From positions 496,001 through 560,000 of the forward strand of contig NZ_APHJ01000021.1 in assembly GCF_000403785.1 (NCBI RefSeq): DNA of 64,000 bases, read 5' to 3'. The translations under genes and the position numbers were made by a program. Positions 1 through 6,443 of this stretch are shown piece after piece. Under the pieces are notes generated by a model. It had not been told where the DNA came from. It saw only the letters and a list, made by a program, of their open reading frames with translations, and ran no database searches. Position 1 is the stretch's first letter. Each line of letters starts with the position of its first letter. Source of the stretch: Gillisia sp. CAL575 (GTDB taxonomy: Bacteria > Bacteroidota > Bacteroidia > Flavobacteriales > Flavobacteriaceae).

Positions 1-145
1 TGCGGGAGTAAAGCAAGATTGTCATGACAATGACACATCTTGCTTTCCCTTCCGCAACTGCGATTGGTCCTCCTGAACCTACCCAAGCTAAATCATCAAA
101 TTCAGTATAAGATTCAGTAGCCAATACTGTTTTCACTTTTTGCAT
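1..145 (-). CDS. Partial hypothetical protein of the integrated element
   Basis: This is the first 48 codons of a minus-strand gene that runs off the left edge. The start ATG at 145 overlaps the end of the upstream Toprim gene by 13 bp, so the two are probably translated from one message. The visible N-terminus begins MQKVKTVLATESYTEFDD and continues with a Gly/Ala-rich stretch. I do not recognise the family. In similar elements of Bacteroidota the genes after the primase are often mobilization genes, but nothing visible proves that here. The coding DNA also contains an inverted repeat at 2-55, which could be a second signal embedded in the gene. Confidence 0.45.
   Translation of the reverse strand, partial: MQKVKTVLATESYTEFDDLAWVGSGGPIAVAEGKARCVIVMTILLYSR
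2..55. repeat. Imperfect inverted repeat at element end of window
   Basis: Perfect 10-bp arms AAAGCAAGAT (10-19) and ATCTTGCTTT (37-46) are extended by outer GCGG (2-5) and CCGC (52-55). The loop holds the palindrome TGTCATGACA (20-29). It lies inside the partial gene at the window edge. It could be a transfer-origin-like or regulatory structure, but this is only suggested by its shape. Confidence 0.4.
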
Positions 146-996
146 TGCATTAATTTTTCATTGAGGTCTTTATAGTTTTTGAAGGAATTCCGTTCATCGG
201 TAGCACTCCTAAATAGTTTTAAAATCTTCGCTGTAGCTTGATCTCCCGCGGGATCATTATCGAGATATAGACGAATGTTCTCATAATTAGTAAGATGTCC
301 CGTAATTTTATTGGTAAAGGCCAGAGAATTCAGGATGATAATATCTGATGCCTTTACCAGGTCTTCCTCCAATATTGCCAGAGATAAAAAATCAAACATG
401 CCTTCAGTAATTAATAAAGTTTTAGATTTCCTTTTGATATAGGTATAGGATTTTGGAGAGCTGGACCCCTTGAAGTAGCTGTTTCGCAGTTCCCAGCCGC
501 CTAGGGGGTTCTCTAATCCTATAGCGAAGTATTCCTTGCCGCTATAGCTAAACCAGACCTCTTTGCAATAAGGCTGGGCTATTTTTACAGGGATCTCTCT
601 TTTTGCCAGATACTGGGTCAAGGCCTCATGTTCGATTTCTCTAGTCCTTAAAACTTCAATTTTAGAAGCAGTTCTCTTTTTTAAAATGGGCTGCTGAAAA
701 GAAAAAGAGTCACAATTGTCTTCTAGAAACTCCAGAGCCTGTTTAACAGAAAAGTTCTTTATCGCTACGATTAAATCTAGCCCATTTCCGCCCTTTCCAA
801 GCCCATGGTCATACCAACGGTTCAATTTTAAAGAAACCTTGAAAGAGGCCTGTGTTTCTGACCGTAGGGGACTCAGAAACCAGGCTTCTTTCTCCGCTAT
901 CCTGCTTGGAAAGTGCCCTAGTTTTGCGAGTATTTTCACGATGCAAATACTACGGGCTCTTTCGCAGGTCACACCAATCTCTTTTTCTTTTTTCAT
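133..996 (-). CDS. Toprim-domain, DnaG-like primase protein of mobile element
   Basis: The 287-residue product looks like the small primases of Bacteroidota integrative elements, which probably prime replication of the excised or transferred DNA. The first ~90 residues resemble the DnaG CHC2 fold in the FKVSLKLNRWYDHGLGKGGN stretch, although the classical zinc-binding CHC2 pattern is not evident. The second half has a Toprim domain with the acidic motifs LLITEGMFDFLSL (about residues 194-206) and LYLDNDPAGDQ (about 243-253). It lies downstream of the helicase-like gene, separated by a small ORF and about 120 bp, and overlaps the next gene by 13 bp. Function is inferred from the domains. Whether it is active without the zinc ligands is unknown. 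Confidence 0.75.
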   Translation of the reverse strand: MKKEKEIGVTCERARSICIVKILAKLGHFPSRIAEKEAWFLSPLRSETQASFKVSLKLNRWYDHGLGKGGNGLDLIVAIKNFSVKQALEFLEDNCDSFSFQQPILKKRTASKIEVLRTREIEHEALTQYLAKREIPVKIAQPYCKEVWFSYSGKEYFAIGLENPLGGWELRNSYFKGSSSPKSYTYIKRKSKTLLITEGMFDFLSLAILEEDLVKASDIIILNSLAFTNKITGHLTNYENIRLYLDNDPAGDQATAKILKLFRSATDERNSFKNYKDLNEKLMQCKK

Positions 997-1115
997 TAGC
1001 CTGTTTTTAATATTAAATGACTATAAATCATTATACTTCTGCGCATCATTTTTTTTGATGACAAAACGATGCGAAAGTGATGACCCTCCAAAAGCGTTGT
1101 TATCACTGGTCTTAT

Positions 1116-1247
1116 TTATATTTCCTCATCATTCATCAAAAAAAAGAAATACCTAAGGCTGCTTTCTTTGGTGATATCCTCCGAATTACCCGGAATGATG
1201 ATTTTCCTGGCGGAAAGATCTTTAAACCGGTCATTCAGCAGGTTCAT
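1116..1247 (-). CDS. Very small hypothetical protein (43 aa)
   Basis: A 43-codon frame starts at ATG 1247, three bases after the stop codon of the helicase-like gene, and ends with TAA at 1116-1118. The product starts MNLLNDRFKDLSARKIII and ends with an acidic tail after a run of Phe. The tight spacing suggests translational coupling in the element operon. There is no recognisable domain. It could be a real small accessory protein or chance coding in a 250-bp gap. The tight coupling is the main argument for it. Confidence 0.35.
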   Translation of the reverse strand: MNLLNDRFKDLSARKIIIPGNSEDITKESSLRYFFFLMNDEEI

Positions 1248-1250
1248 CAA

Positions 1251-2468
1251 TTATGCATCACTTTTCTGTTCCTCACTAAAATACCGCAGCAGAAAAGATT
1301 TGGTAATAGTATAATAACGTCCCTTAGCAGGAGTTAATCCCAGACCTCCTTCCTGCCACATGATCATCTTCTGATAGTTTAGGGAGTTATCCTGGTTACT
1401 CAGTTTCCAGTCTTTTTTTAAGATCTGCCGCAATTGCGTTAAATCCGTTTTAATACGGGTTCTGTTTAAAACCTGTAAGGCATCCGTGGGGCAAACATTT
1501 ATTTCGTCCACTTCACAAGTTTCCATTAGACTGAAGAGCATGCTAGCCAGTTCCTTTTCCACACGATTTCGGTTATTCTGCATCAAATTTGTCAAAGCAT
1601 CCGTACTTATCTCTTTAGGGCTAAACCACATCCTGGTGCTGTGTTTAGTGATCAACTGACGCTGATCCAAAAAATATAGAAATGCCGGAATTTCTGCTTT
1701 AAGATCTTCTAAAAAATGTGTTTCTTCTTTTTTTAGGCTAGGGACTTTCAGCACCCAAAAGCGTGTTTCCTCACTATCGATTTTAATGAAGTTATCTTCA
1801 TTGTTACTGCAAAGAATAAACTTGCTAAAGAACTCCACCTCGCGCTTATCCTTGCCTTTAGCTTCCAGTTTATTAAAATCGGTGGTGCTTAAATATTTGA
1901 TCCGTTCGGTAAGCTCTTCTTTGTTGAACAACACTTCATCAATACAGATAAGAAGTTTGTTGGCCCAATCGGCATTAAACTGGCTGCTGAAATTGTCATT
2001 GGTTAGATAGGTCAGGTTGTTATCAAAAATGGCTTTAAGCCATTTTAGAAAGGTGGTCTTACCGGTAACCCTCTCTTTGGATACTAAACATAGAATAGGT
2101 AACATCTGCAGCGGTTTCGAATATAGTAGCTGCAAATAGTCAAGCCCAAGCTCCATCTGGCTTCCGAAAATATGTTCAATGAATCGCAGTGACATTTCGG
2201 TCTTACCTTCCTGCGGGATATGCGGTAAAGGAGAATAGGTGTTGTAAAATCCGTAACAATCCTGTTTAAATTCCTTATGTCCGGGAAGGCAGGTAAAGCC
2301 ATCATACTTTTTTATGGTTCCAATAAATGCCTTTCCGTGATCATTGCGAAGGGTTTCTATATTCCAGGGAACCAAAGTCTCATTAAAATTTCCGGTAGTG
2401 GTGGGTATTTGTACTATTTTATAGTAACAGGTACCCACCCTGATATAGGATATCTTTTTCATCTTCAA
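1251..2468 (-). CDS. Primase-helicase (SF3/D5-like ATPase) of mobile element
   Basis: This 405-residue protein resembles the plasmid/phage-type primase-associated helicases found in integrative elements of Bacteroidota. A Walker A-like loop SKERVTGKTTFLKW lies near residues 129-142 and a Walker B strand LLICIDEVLF near 171-180. A later FILCSNNEDNF stretch looks like the polar sensor strand of superfamily 3 helicases. It probably unwinds element DNA together with the Toprim primase encoded downstream. The gene follows the small HTH gene on the same strand after about 26 bp, so HTH-helicase-small ORF-primase look like one operon. Family assignment is from motifs only. Confidence 0.75.
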   Translation of the reverse strand: MKMKKISYIRVGTCYYKIVQIPTTTGNFNETLVPWNIETLRNDHGKAFIGTIKKYDGFTCLPGHKEFKQDCYGFYNTYSPLPHIPQEGKTEMSLRFIEHIFGSQMELGLDYLQLLYSKPLQMLPILCLVSKERVTGKTTFLKWLKAIFDNNLTYLTNDNFSSQFNADWANKLLICIDEVLFNKEELTERIKYLSTTDFNKLEAKGKDKREVEFFSKFILCSNNEDNFIKIDSEETRFWVLKVPSLKKEETHFLEDLKAEIPAFLYFLDQRQLITKHSTRMWFSPKEISTDALTNLMQNNRNRVEKELASMLFSLMETCEVDEINVCPTDALQVLNRTRIKTDLTQLRQILKKDWKLSNQDNSLNYQKMIMWQEGGLGLTPAKGRYYTITKSFLLRYFSEEQKSDA

Positions 2469-2494
2469 AAAATTTAGGATTAATACTTAATAAC

Positions 2495-2785
2495 CTACTT
2501 CCGGTTCTTTAGCAATTTTTGATTAAACTGCTGCTCCAGGAATTCATCGGACACATCCGGCTCACCCAATAACCAGGCATCTATCTTATCCTTATCAAAA
2601 AACTTCTGACGGATGTTAGGATTATTGCCGGTTGGTATAAGCTTTAAATGGGTAAGCTTATAGATCTTGCTTTTGGAAAGTCCGGTATATTGAGCCAGAT
2701 CCTCCACATTCATTACTTTTTTGGTGTGGGAAAGTAAGACTTTAATATCTTCCAATAAACCCACTACTTCTCTTTGCTCATTCAT
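2495..2785 (-). CDS. Helix-turn-helix (excisionase/MerR-like) protein
   Basis: The 96-residue product carries a winged-helix/excisionase-type DNA-binding motif at residues ~23-70, with VEDLAQYTGLSKSKIYKLTH as the HTH core and a DKDKIDAWLL helix after it. This is the usual form of the HTH domain family 17 proteins that head integrative-element operons in Bacteroidota. They act as excisionases or regulators of element genes. A perfect 16-bp palindrome sits 27 bp upstream of its start codon and could be its own operator. The downstream gene is the element helicase. Target DNA and exact role are inferred. Confidence 0.8.
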   Translation of the reverse strand: MNEQREVVGLLEDIKVLLSHTKKVMNVEDLAQYTGLSKSKIYKLTHLKLIPTGNNPNIRQKFFDKDKIDAWLLGEPDVSDEFLEQQFNQKLLKNRK

Positions 2786-2811
2786 AACGATAGCATTAAA
2801 ATTAAAAATGA

Positions 2812-2827
2812 GTAAAAGGCCTTTTAC
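2812..2827. promoter_or_regulatory. Perfect 16-bp palindrome upstream of element HTH gene
   Basis: GTAAAAGGCCTTTTAC is a perfect inverted repeat located 27 bp before the start codon of the HTH gene. Such placement fits an operator for autoregulation of the element operon. No match to a named operator is claimed. Confidence 0.45.
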
Positions 2828-2908
2828 ATTTTGTACAGGACAAACTTAGGAAAGTAAATACCTATAAATCAATAGGATAACACAGATAGGAAAGAAATCA
2901 CGCTTTAA

Positions 2909-3583
2909 TTACTCTTTTGCCAGGACCTGCCTGATCAATTTTCGCTGATTCCGGGAATTGATTTTTTCCTGTTCGTTTTTCCAGGCGGAAAAACTAGTCT
3001 TTAAGGTGTTTTCTTTGAGCGGTTCATGATTCATTAAAAATGAATTCATCAGCAAATTGAAAAAGCTACTTTTTCGTTCTCCGGTGAGATCCTGGATCCC
3101 TCCTACAAATAATTCATCAAACAAAACAAAGAGGACACGGTGATTGGCAGAGTCGCCGCTTTTATTCCCCATGGTAAAATTGATTTTTTCTTTAACCCGC
3201 CTTCCATTAATCAACCTAACAAATTGTTTCTGAGACTCCCGGTCGAGATTGATCAATTCGAAACGTATCCTGGACGTTTTAAGGGGTTCTACCCGGAAAT
3301 CATGCCGATCTGTTTCAAGATGTTTATTTGATTCGTGAAAAATGGCCAGCCAGATCAGAATCAAAAGCATGATACCAAAAAGGATCAGAAAAATGAGGGA
3401 GTTCTCAATAATAGAACGAATACCAAAGAAAAGGCTGAAGCTTAAAACAAAGACAGCGTAAGTAGATAGGATAAAAAGAATTAGGTTTAAAGGTTTCCCT
3501 TGTACTTTCTCCTCCAGGAAATAATCTATTCCTGATCTCCACCTCGCGAGTGCTTTACCGGCGTTAAGAATAAATTTTTCCAT
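2909..3583 (-). CDS. Unknown two-TM membrane protein at element edge
   Basis: A 224-residue protein with two hydrophobic segments at about residues 33-53 and 60-82, followed by a soluble basic region of about 140 residues rich in Arg/Lys and ending in a charged helix. I do not recognise the family. It is the gene nearest the tRNA attachment end and reads away from the tRNA. The topology (short cytoplasmic N-terminus, TM hairpin, cytoplasmic C-terminal domain) is inferred from the positive charges. Possible roles include maintenance, entry exclusion or defence, but nothing visible decides between them. Confidence 0.6.
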   Translation of the reverse strand: MEKFILNAGKALARWRSGIDYFLEEKVQGKPLNLILFILSTYAVFVLSFSLFFGIRSIIENSLIFLILFGIMLLILIWLAIFHESNKHLETDRHDFRVEPLKTSRIRFELINLDRESQKQFVRLINGRRVKEKINFTMGNKSGDSANHRVLFVLFDELFVGGIQDLTGERKSSFFNLLMNSFLMNHEPLKENTLKTSFSAWKNEQEKINSRNQRKLIRQVLAKE

Positions 3584-3645
3584 GGCAACAACTGCTTCAA
3601 CCTATTAAATATAGCCAAAAGAAAAATAAAGAAAGAGATTTAATT

Positions 3646-3665
3646 TGTTGTACCTATGTTGTACC
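3646..3665. repeat. Tandem 9-bp direct repeat near attachment end
   Basis: TGTTGTACC occurs at 3646-3654 and again at 3657-3665, an 11-bp period that puts both copies on the same face of the helix. It lies between the last element gene and the tRNA terminator, where integrase or excisionase arm-type sites are expected. Function is inferred. Confidence 0.4.
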
Positions 3666-3670
3666 CACAA

Positions 3671-3703
3671 AAAAAAGAAAGCCACTCAATTTCTTGAATG
3701 GCT
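3671..3703 (-). terminator. Terminator downstream of tRNA-Asn
   Basis: On the minus strand AGCCATTCAA-GAAA-TTGAGTGGCT forms a 10-bp stem with a GAAA tetraloop, and a T-rich run follows. The single imperfect pair is a G-U wobble on this strand but a C-A mismatch on the other, so it terminates minus-strand transcription. Confidence 0.8.
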
Positions 3704-3716
3704 TGTCTTTACTAAG

Positions 3717-3790
3717 CTCCTCCTCTTGGGCTCGAACCAAGGACCCTCTGATTAACAGTCAGATGCTCTAACCAACTGAGCTAAGGAGGA
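3717..3790 (-). tRNA. tRNA-Asn (GTT)
   Basis: The 74-nt minus-strand sequence folds as a cloverleaf. The 7-bp acceptor stem is TCCTCCT/AGGAGGA with discriminator G at 3717. The D-arm is AGCTCAGTTGGTTAGAGC, the anticodon loop CTGTTAA with anticodon GTT, and the T-arm CTTGG-TTCGAGC-CCAAG. CCA is not encoded. A Bacteroidota promoter lies about 100 bp upstream and a terminator follows. Mobile-element genes start just past the 3' end, as expected for an element that uses the tRNA 3' end as attB. Confidence 0.97.
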
Positions 3791-3890
3791 AACTGTATTT
3801 TATAATTCTGTAAGAACGTTCTCTTTTCAAAGATCCCAACTCTTAATCTGGACCAGCATTAGAGACTTAAATATTTCTCTTTTGCGGTTG

Positions 3891-3921
3891 CAAATATAAA
3901 TCAATTTTTAAATGCTTACAA
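3891..3921 (-). promoter_or_regulatory. Promoter of tRNA-Asn
   Basis: On the minus strand a TTG (-33 element, 3919-3921) is followed by 20 bp and then TATATTTG (-7 element, 3891-3898), matching the Bacteroidota primary sigma consensus. The start would be near 3884, giving a leader of about 95 nt before the tRNA. Confidence 0.6.
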
Positions 3922-3988
3922 AACAAAAATCCACTTTTTTTTGCGAATTTTTGATAATTTTTTTTGACTGCATTTTAGCCAGTTGCTA

Positions 3989-5305
3989 TTATTCGAACAA
4001 CCAGCGATATAAGTCATTTCCATTAGCAAATAACACTAGTGCAATCAAGATAAAGAACCCAAGCATTTGAGCATATTCCATGAATTTCTCGTTTGGAGTC
4101 TTCCCTGTAATGATTTCATAAAGCAAGAATACCACATGTCCACCATCTAATGCAGGAATTGGTAAAATATTCATAAACGCTAATATGATTGAAATTAAAG
4201 CCGTAGCTAACCAGAAGCCTTGCCAGTCCCAAGCATCTGGAAATAGTCCTCCAATTGCTCCAAAACCACCTACCTGAGTTGCTCCTTTAGCAGTAAATAC
4301 ATATTTAAATTGCGCTACGTAGTCATGAAGTGTCCAATAGCCATAGCTAAAACCTTCTTCAATACTTTCCCCAAGACCATATTCTTTTGTTTGTACATTA
4401 AAATCACGTTTTGAAGAAACTCCAAGCATCCCCTCATCATCTGGAGTTACCATGCGGCTCATAATATCTCCATCCCTTTTAAAAACTATTTCTATTTCTT
4501 TCTCTTTGTTATCAGCCGTGATTGGAGCTAATTCATGCCAATATCCAATTTCTTGCTTGTTTATAGAAATCAAACTATCTCCTTTTCTTAATCCTGCTTT
4601 CGAAGCTGCAAGATCTGCAACAACCGTATCTATTACTGCATTTTGAATAGGCACAAAAGGTTGCATTACCCCTTCTTGAAACATTTTAGATCCTATATCT
4701 TCAGGAATAGAAATTGTTTCTTCATCTCCAGATTGGTGAATTACAGTGATGTTCTTTACATCACGCATAAATAAAAATCTATTTACATCTACACTGTTTT
4801 GGAATTCCTCTCCATTAACAGAAAGTATTCTATCTCCATCCTCAAATCCAAATTCCTTAAACTCATCTGCGACAGCGAAACCTTGAGGCATATCATCTGG
4901 GCCTACAAAAGAGCTTCCCCAAACAAATAACACCATCATATAAATAAGGAATCCTAGAACCAAATTCACAGTTACTCCACCTAACATTATGATTAGACGT
5001 TGCCAAGCCGGCTTACTTCTAAACTCCCAAGGCTTTGGAGGAAGAGCCATTTGCTCCTTATCCATACTCTCGTCTATCATTCCAGATATTTTTACATATC
5101 CACCAAGTGGTAACCAACCTAAACCATACTCAGTTCCGCCTATTTTTTTCTTGAAAAGTGCAAACTTCACGTCAAAAAATAAATAGAATTTCTCTACTCG
5201 GGTTTTAAATAATTTGGCTGGTATAAAGTGTCCGAACTCGTGTAAAACGATTAGTAAGGACAAACTAAGAAGTAATTGTATTGCTTTTATTAAAAATGGA
5301 TCCAT
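3989..5305 (-). CDS. rseP: RseP-type site-2 zinc metalloprotease
   Basis: This inner-membrane protease cuts transmembrane segments, typically of anti-sigma factors or leftover signal peptides. The zinc motif HEFGH lies in the first TM segment (about residues 22-26). The third zinc ligand is in the C-terminal NILPIPALDGGHV motif. Two PDZ domains lie between, around residues 130-300. The product is 438 residues, usual for the family. A longer frame starts at 5335, but the ATG at 5305 (MDPFLIKAIQ) is preferred because family members begin directly at the first TM helix. The gene stands alone between tRNA-Asn and the divergent SCO gene. Its substrate here is unknown. Confidence 0.93.
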   Translation of the reverse strand: MDPFLIKAIQLLLSLSLLIVLHEFGHFIPAKLFKTRVEKFYLFFDVKFALFKKKIGGTEYGLGWLPLGGYVKISGMIDESMDKEQMALPPKPWEFRSKPAWQRLIIMLGGVTVNLVLGFLIYMMVLFVWGSSFVGPDDMPQGFAVADEFKEFGFEDGDRILSVNGEEFQNSVDVNRFLFMRDVKNITVIHQSGDEETISIPEDIGSKMFQEGVMQPFVPIQNAVIDTVVADLAASKAGLRKGDSLISINKQEIGYWHELAPITADNKEKEIEIVFKRDGDIMSRMVTPDDEGMLGVSSKRDFNVQTKEYGLGESIEEGFSYGYWTLHDYVAQFKYVFTAKGATQVGGFGAIGGLFPDAWDWQGFWLATALISIILAFMNILPIPALDGGHVVFLLYEIITGKTPNEKFMEYAQMLGFFILIALVLFANGNDLYRWLFE

Positions 5306-5411
5306 TCTCTCTGCTTCAAATTTTAAATCGCACAAAAGTAACCTTTTAATATCTCCTAAAAAAGTATAAATAACCAGCGAAATCTTCCCTTAAGAAATTT
5401 TAGTACTTCCC

Positions 5412-5444
5412 TTGCATGTATTTAGTTAGAAGGCTTTAATTTTG
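5412..5444 (+). promoter_or_regulatory. Promoter of SCO family gene
   Basis: TTG at 5412-5414 and TAATTTTG at 5437-5444 are separated by 22 bp, matching the Bacteroidota -33/-7 pattern. The predicted start is close to 5451, leaving a leader of roughly 10 nt before the ATG. Confidence 0.55.
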
Positions 5445-5460
5445 TATCAAATCATAAATA

Positions 5461-6129
5461 ATGCTTCAGTTTTTTTCTAAATACAAACCCCTTGCCATAG
5501 TGATGGCAATTTTGTCTATAATAATTATTGCAAGCATATATACTCTGCTAAAACCAGAAAAAAAGCTACCTGTATTTCAACCAGATATGGTTAATTCAGA
5601 ATTAGTTGATACTACAGTTCAATATGTAAGAAAATATCACAAGATTGCCGACTTCAATCTTCTTAATCAGAATGGCGAAACTATTACTCAAGACACCTAC
5701 AAAGATAAAATTTACGTAGCAGATTTCTTCTTTACTACTTGCCTAACTATTTGCCCTATTATGACCGGGCACATGTTAGAGATCCAAGAGCGTTTAAAAG
5801 ATGATCCCGAAGTACTATTACTATCTCACACTGTAATTCCCGTAGCAGATAGCGTGCCGCAGCTAAAAAAATACGCCTTGGAAAAAGGAGTGAATGATGC
5901 TAAATGGAATCTGGTGACGGGGGATAAAAAACAAATTTATGAGTTAGCAAGAAAGTCTTATCTCGCTACTAAAACCGATGGTGATGGCGGACCTTACGAC
6001 ATGATACATACGGAGAACTTTATCTTAGTAGATAAAGAGAAAAGAATTCGAGGTTTTTATGATGGTACTAACGCCAAAGCTATAGATGATCTCTTGAATG
6101 ACATTGAAACTTTGAAAGCTGAATATTAG
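5461..6129 (+). CDS. SCO1/SenC family copper chaperone-like protein
   Basis: SCO proteins deliver copper to the CuA site of cytochrome oxidase or act as thiol-disulfide reductants. An N-terminal membrane anchor (about residues 11-30) is followed by a thioredoxin-like domain. The metal/redox motif is TTCLTICPIM with C94 and C98, and the distal His is H183 in MIHTENFILVD. At 222 residues it is normal size. It sits upstream of feoA but is separated by about 80 bp, and feoAB appear to have their own promoter. An acceptor oxidase is not in this window, so the partner is inferred from the family. Confidence 0.9.
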   Translation: MLQFFSKYKPLAIVMAILSIIIIASIYTLLKPEKKLPVFQPDMVNSELVDTTVQYVRKYHKIADFNLLNQNGETITQDTYKDKIYVADFFFTTCLTICPIMTGHMLEIQERLKDDPEVLLLSHTVIPVADSVPQLKKYALEKGVNDAKWNLVTGDKKQIYELARKSYLATKTDGDGGPYDMIHTENFILVDKEKRIRGFYDGTNAKAIDDLLNDIETLKAEY

Positions 6130-6176
6130 GGATTATACTTTTTCTTCCTAAACTTTTTTAAGACTATTTTTTAAAC

Positions 6177-6184
6177 TATTTTTG
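6177..6184 (+). promoter_or_regulatory. Possible -7 element of feoAB
   Basis: TATTTTTG fits TAnnTTTG and lies 28 bp before the feoA start. No clear TTG was found at the expected -33 distance, so the call is weak. Confidence 0.35.
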
Positions 6185-6211
6185 CCTTGTTTAAAATCAA
6201 TCTAAATAAAA

Positions 6212-6439
6212 ATGAAGCTAACTGTTGCTCATTTACAGCGTGGTCAACGAGGGATAATCAAAGAATTTATCGTAGATAAAATTCCTTTGAAGCTCTTGGA
6301 AATGGGCTGCTTACCAGGGAATTTAGTCGAGCTGGTACAAACTGCACCATTTAGAGATCCTATGTACTTGAACATTAACGGGAGCCATTTGGCAATACGC
6401 AAAGAGACGGCATTGCTTATAGAAATAGAATTAATATAA
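6212..6439 (+). CDS. feoA: FeoA, ferrous iron transport accessory protein
   Basis: A 75-residue SH3-like cytoplasmic protein that assists FeoB in Fe(II) uptake. The family pattern is visible: LKLLEMGCLPGNLVELVQTAPFRDPMYL followed by INGSHLAIRKETA, with the Gly-rich turn and the C-terminal beta strands. It ends 4 bp before feoB, so translational coupling is likely. In many Bacteroidota FeoA is fused to FeoB, but here the two are separate. Regulation by an iron repressor is expected, but I found no clear operator upstream. Confidence 0.93.
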   Translation: MKLTVAHLQRGQRGIIKEFIVDKIPLKLLEMGCLPGNLVELVQTAPFRDPMYLNINGSHLAIRKETALLIEIELI

Positions 6440-6443
6440 TACT

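Noticed and set aside
1040-1080. Hairpin-like CGCATC...GATGCG in the gap upstream of the Toprim gene
   Set aside because: Only 6 bp of stem with a long AT loop; neither terminator nor operator criteria are met.
716-1337. Open frames on the plus strand of 146 and 86 codons
   Set aside because: They lie opposite the primase gene and the following gap, start without promoter, overlap each other in different frames and encode low-complexity Ser/Phe-rich products with no domain.
6150-6184. Possible iron-regulator operator upstream of feoA (TTAAGACTA region)
   Set aside because: Resembles half of the DtxR-type box at 11493-11512, but no convincing second arm was found.
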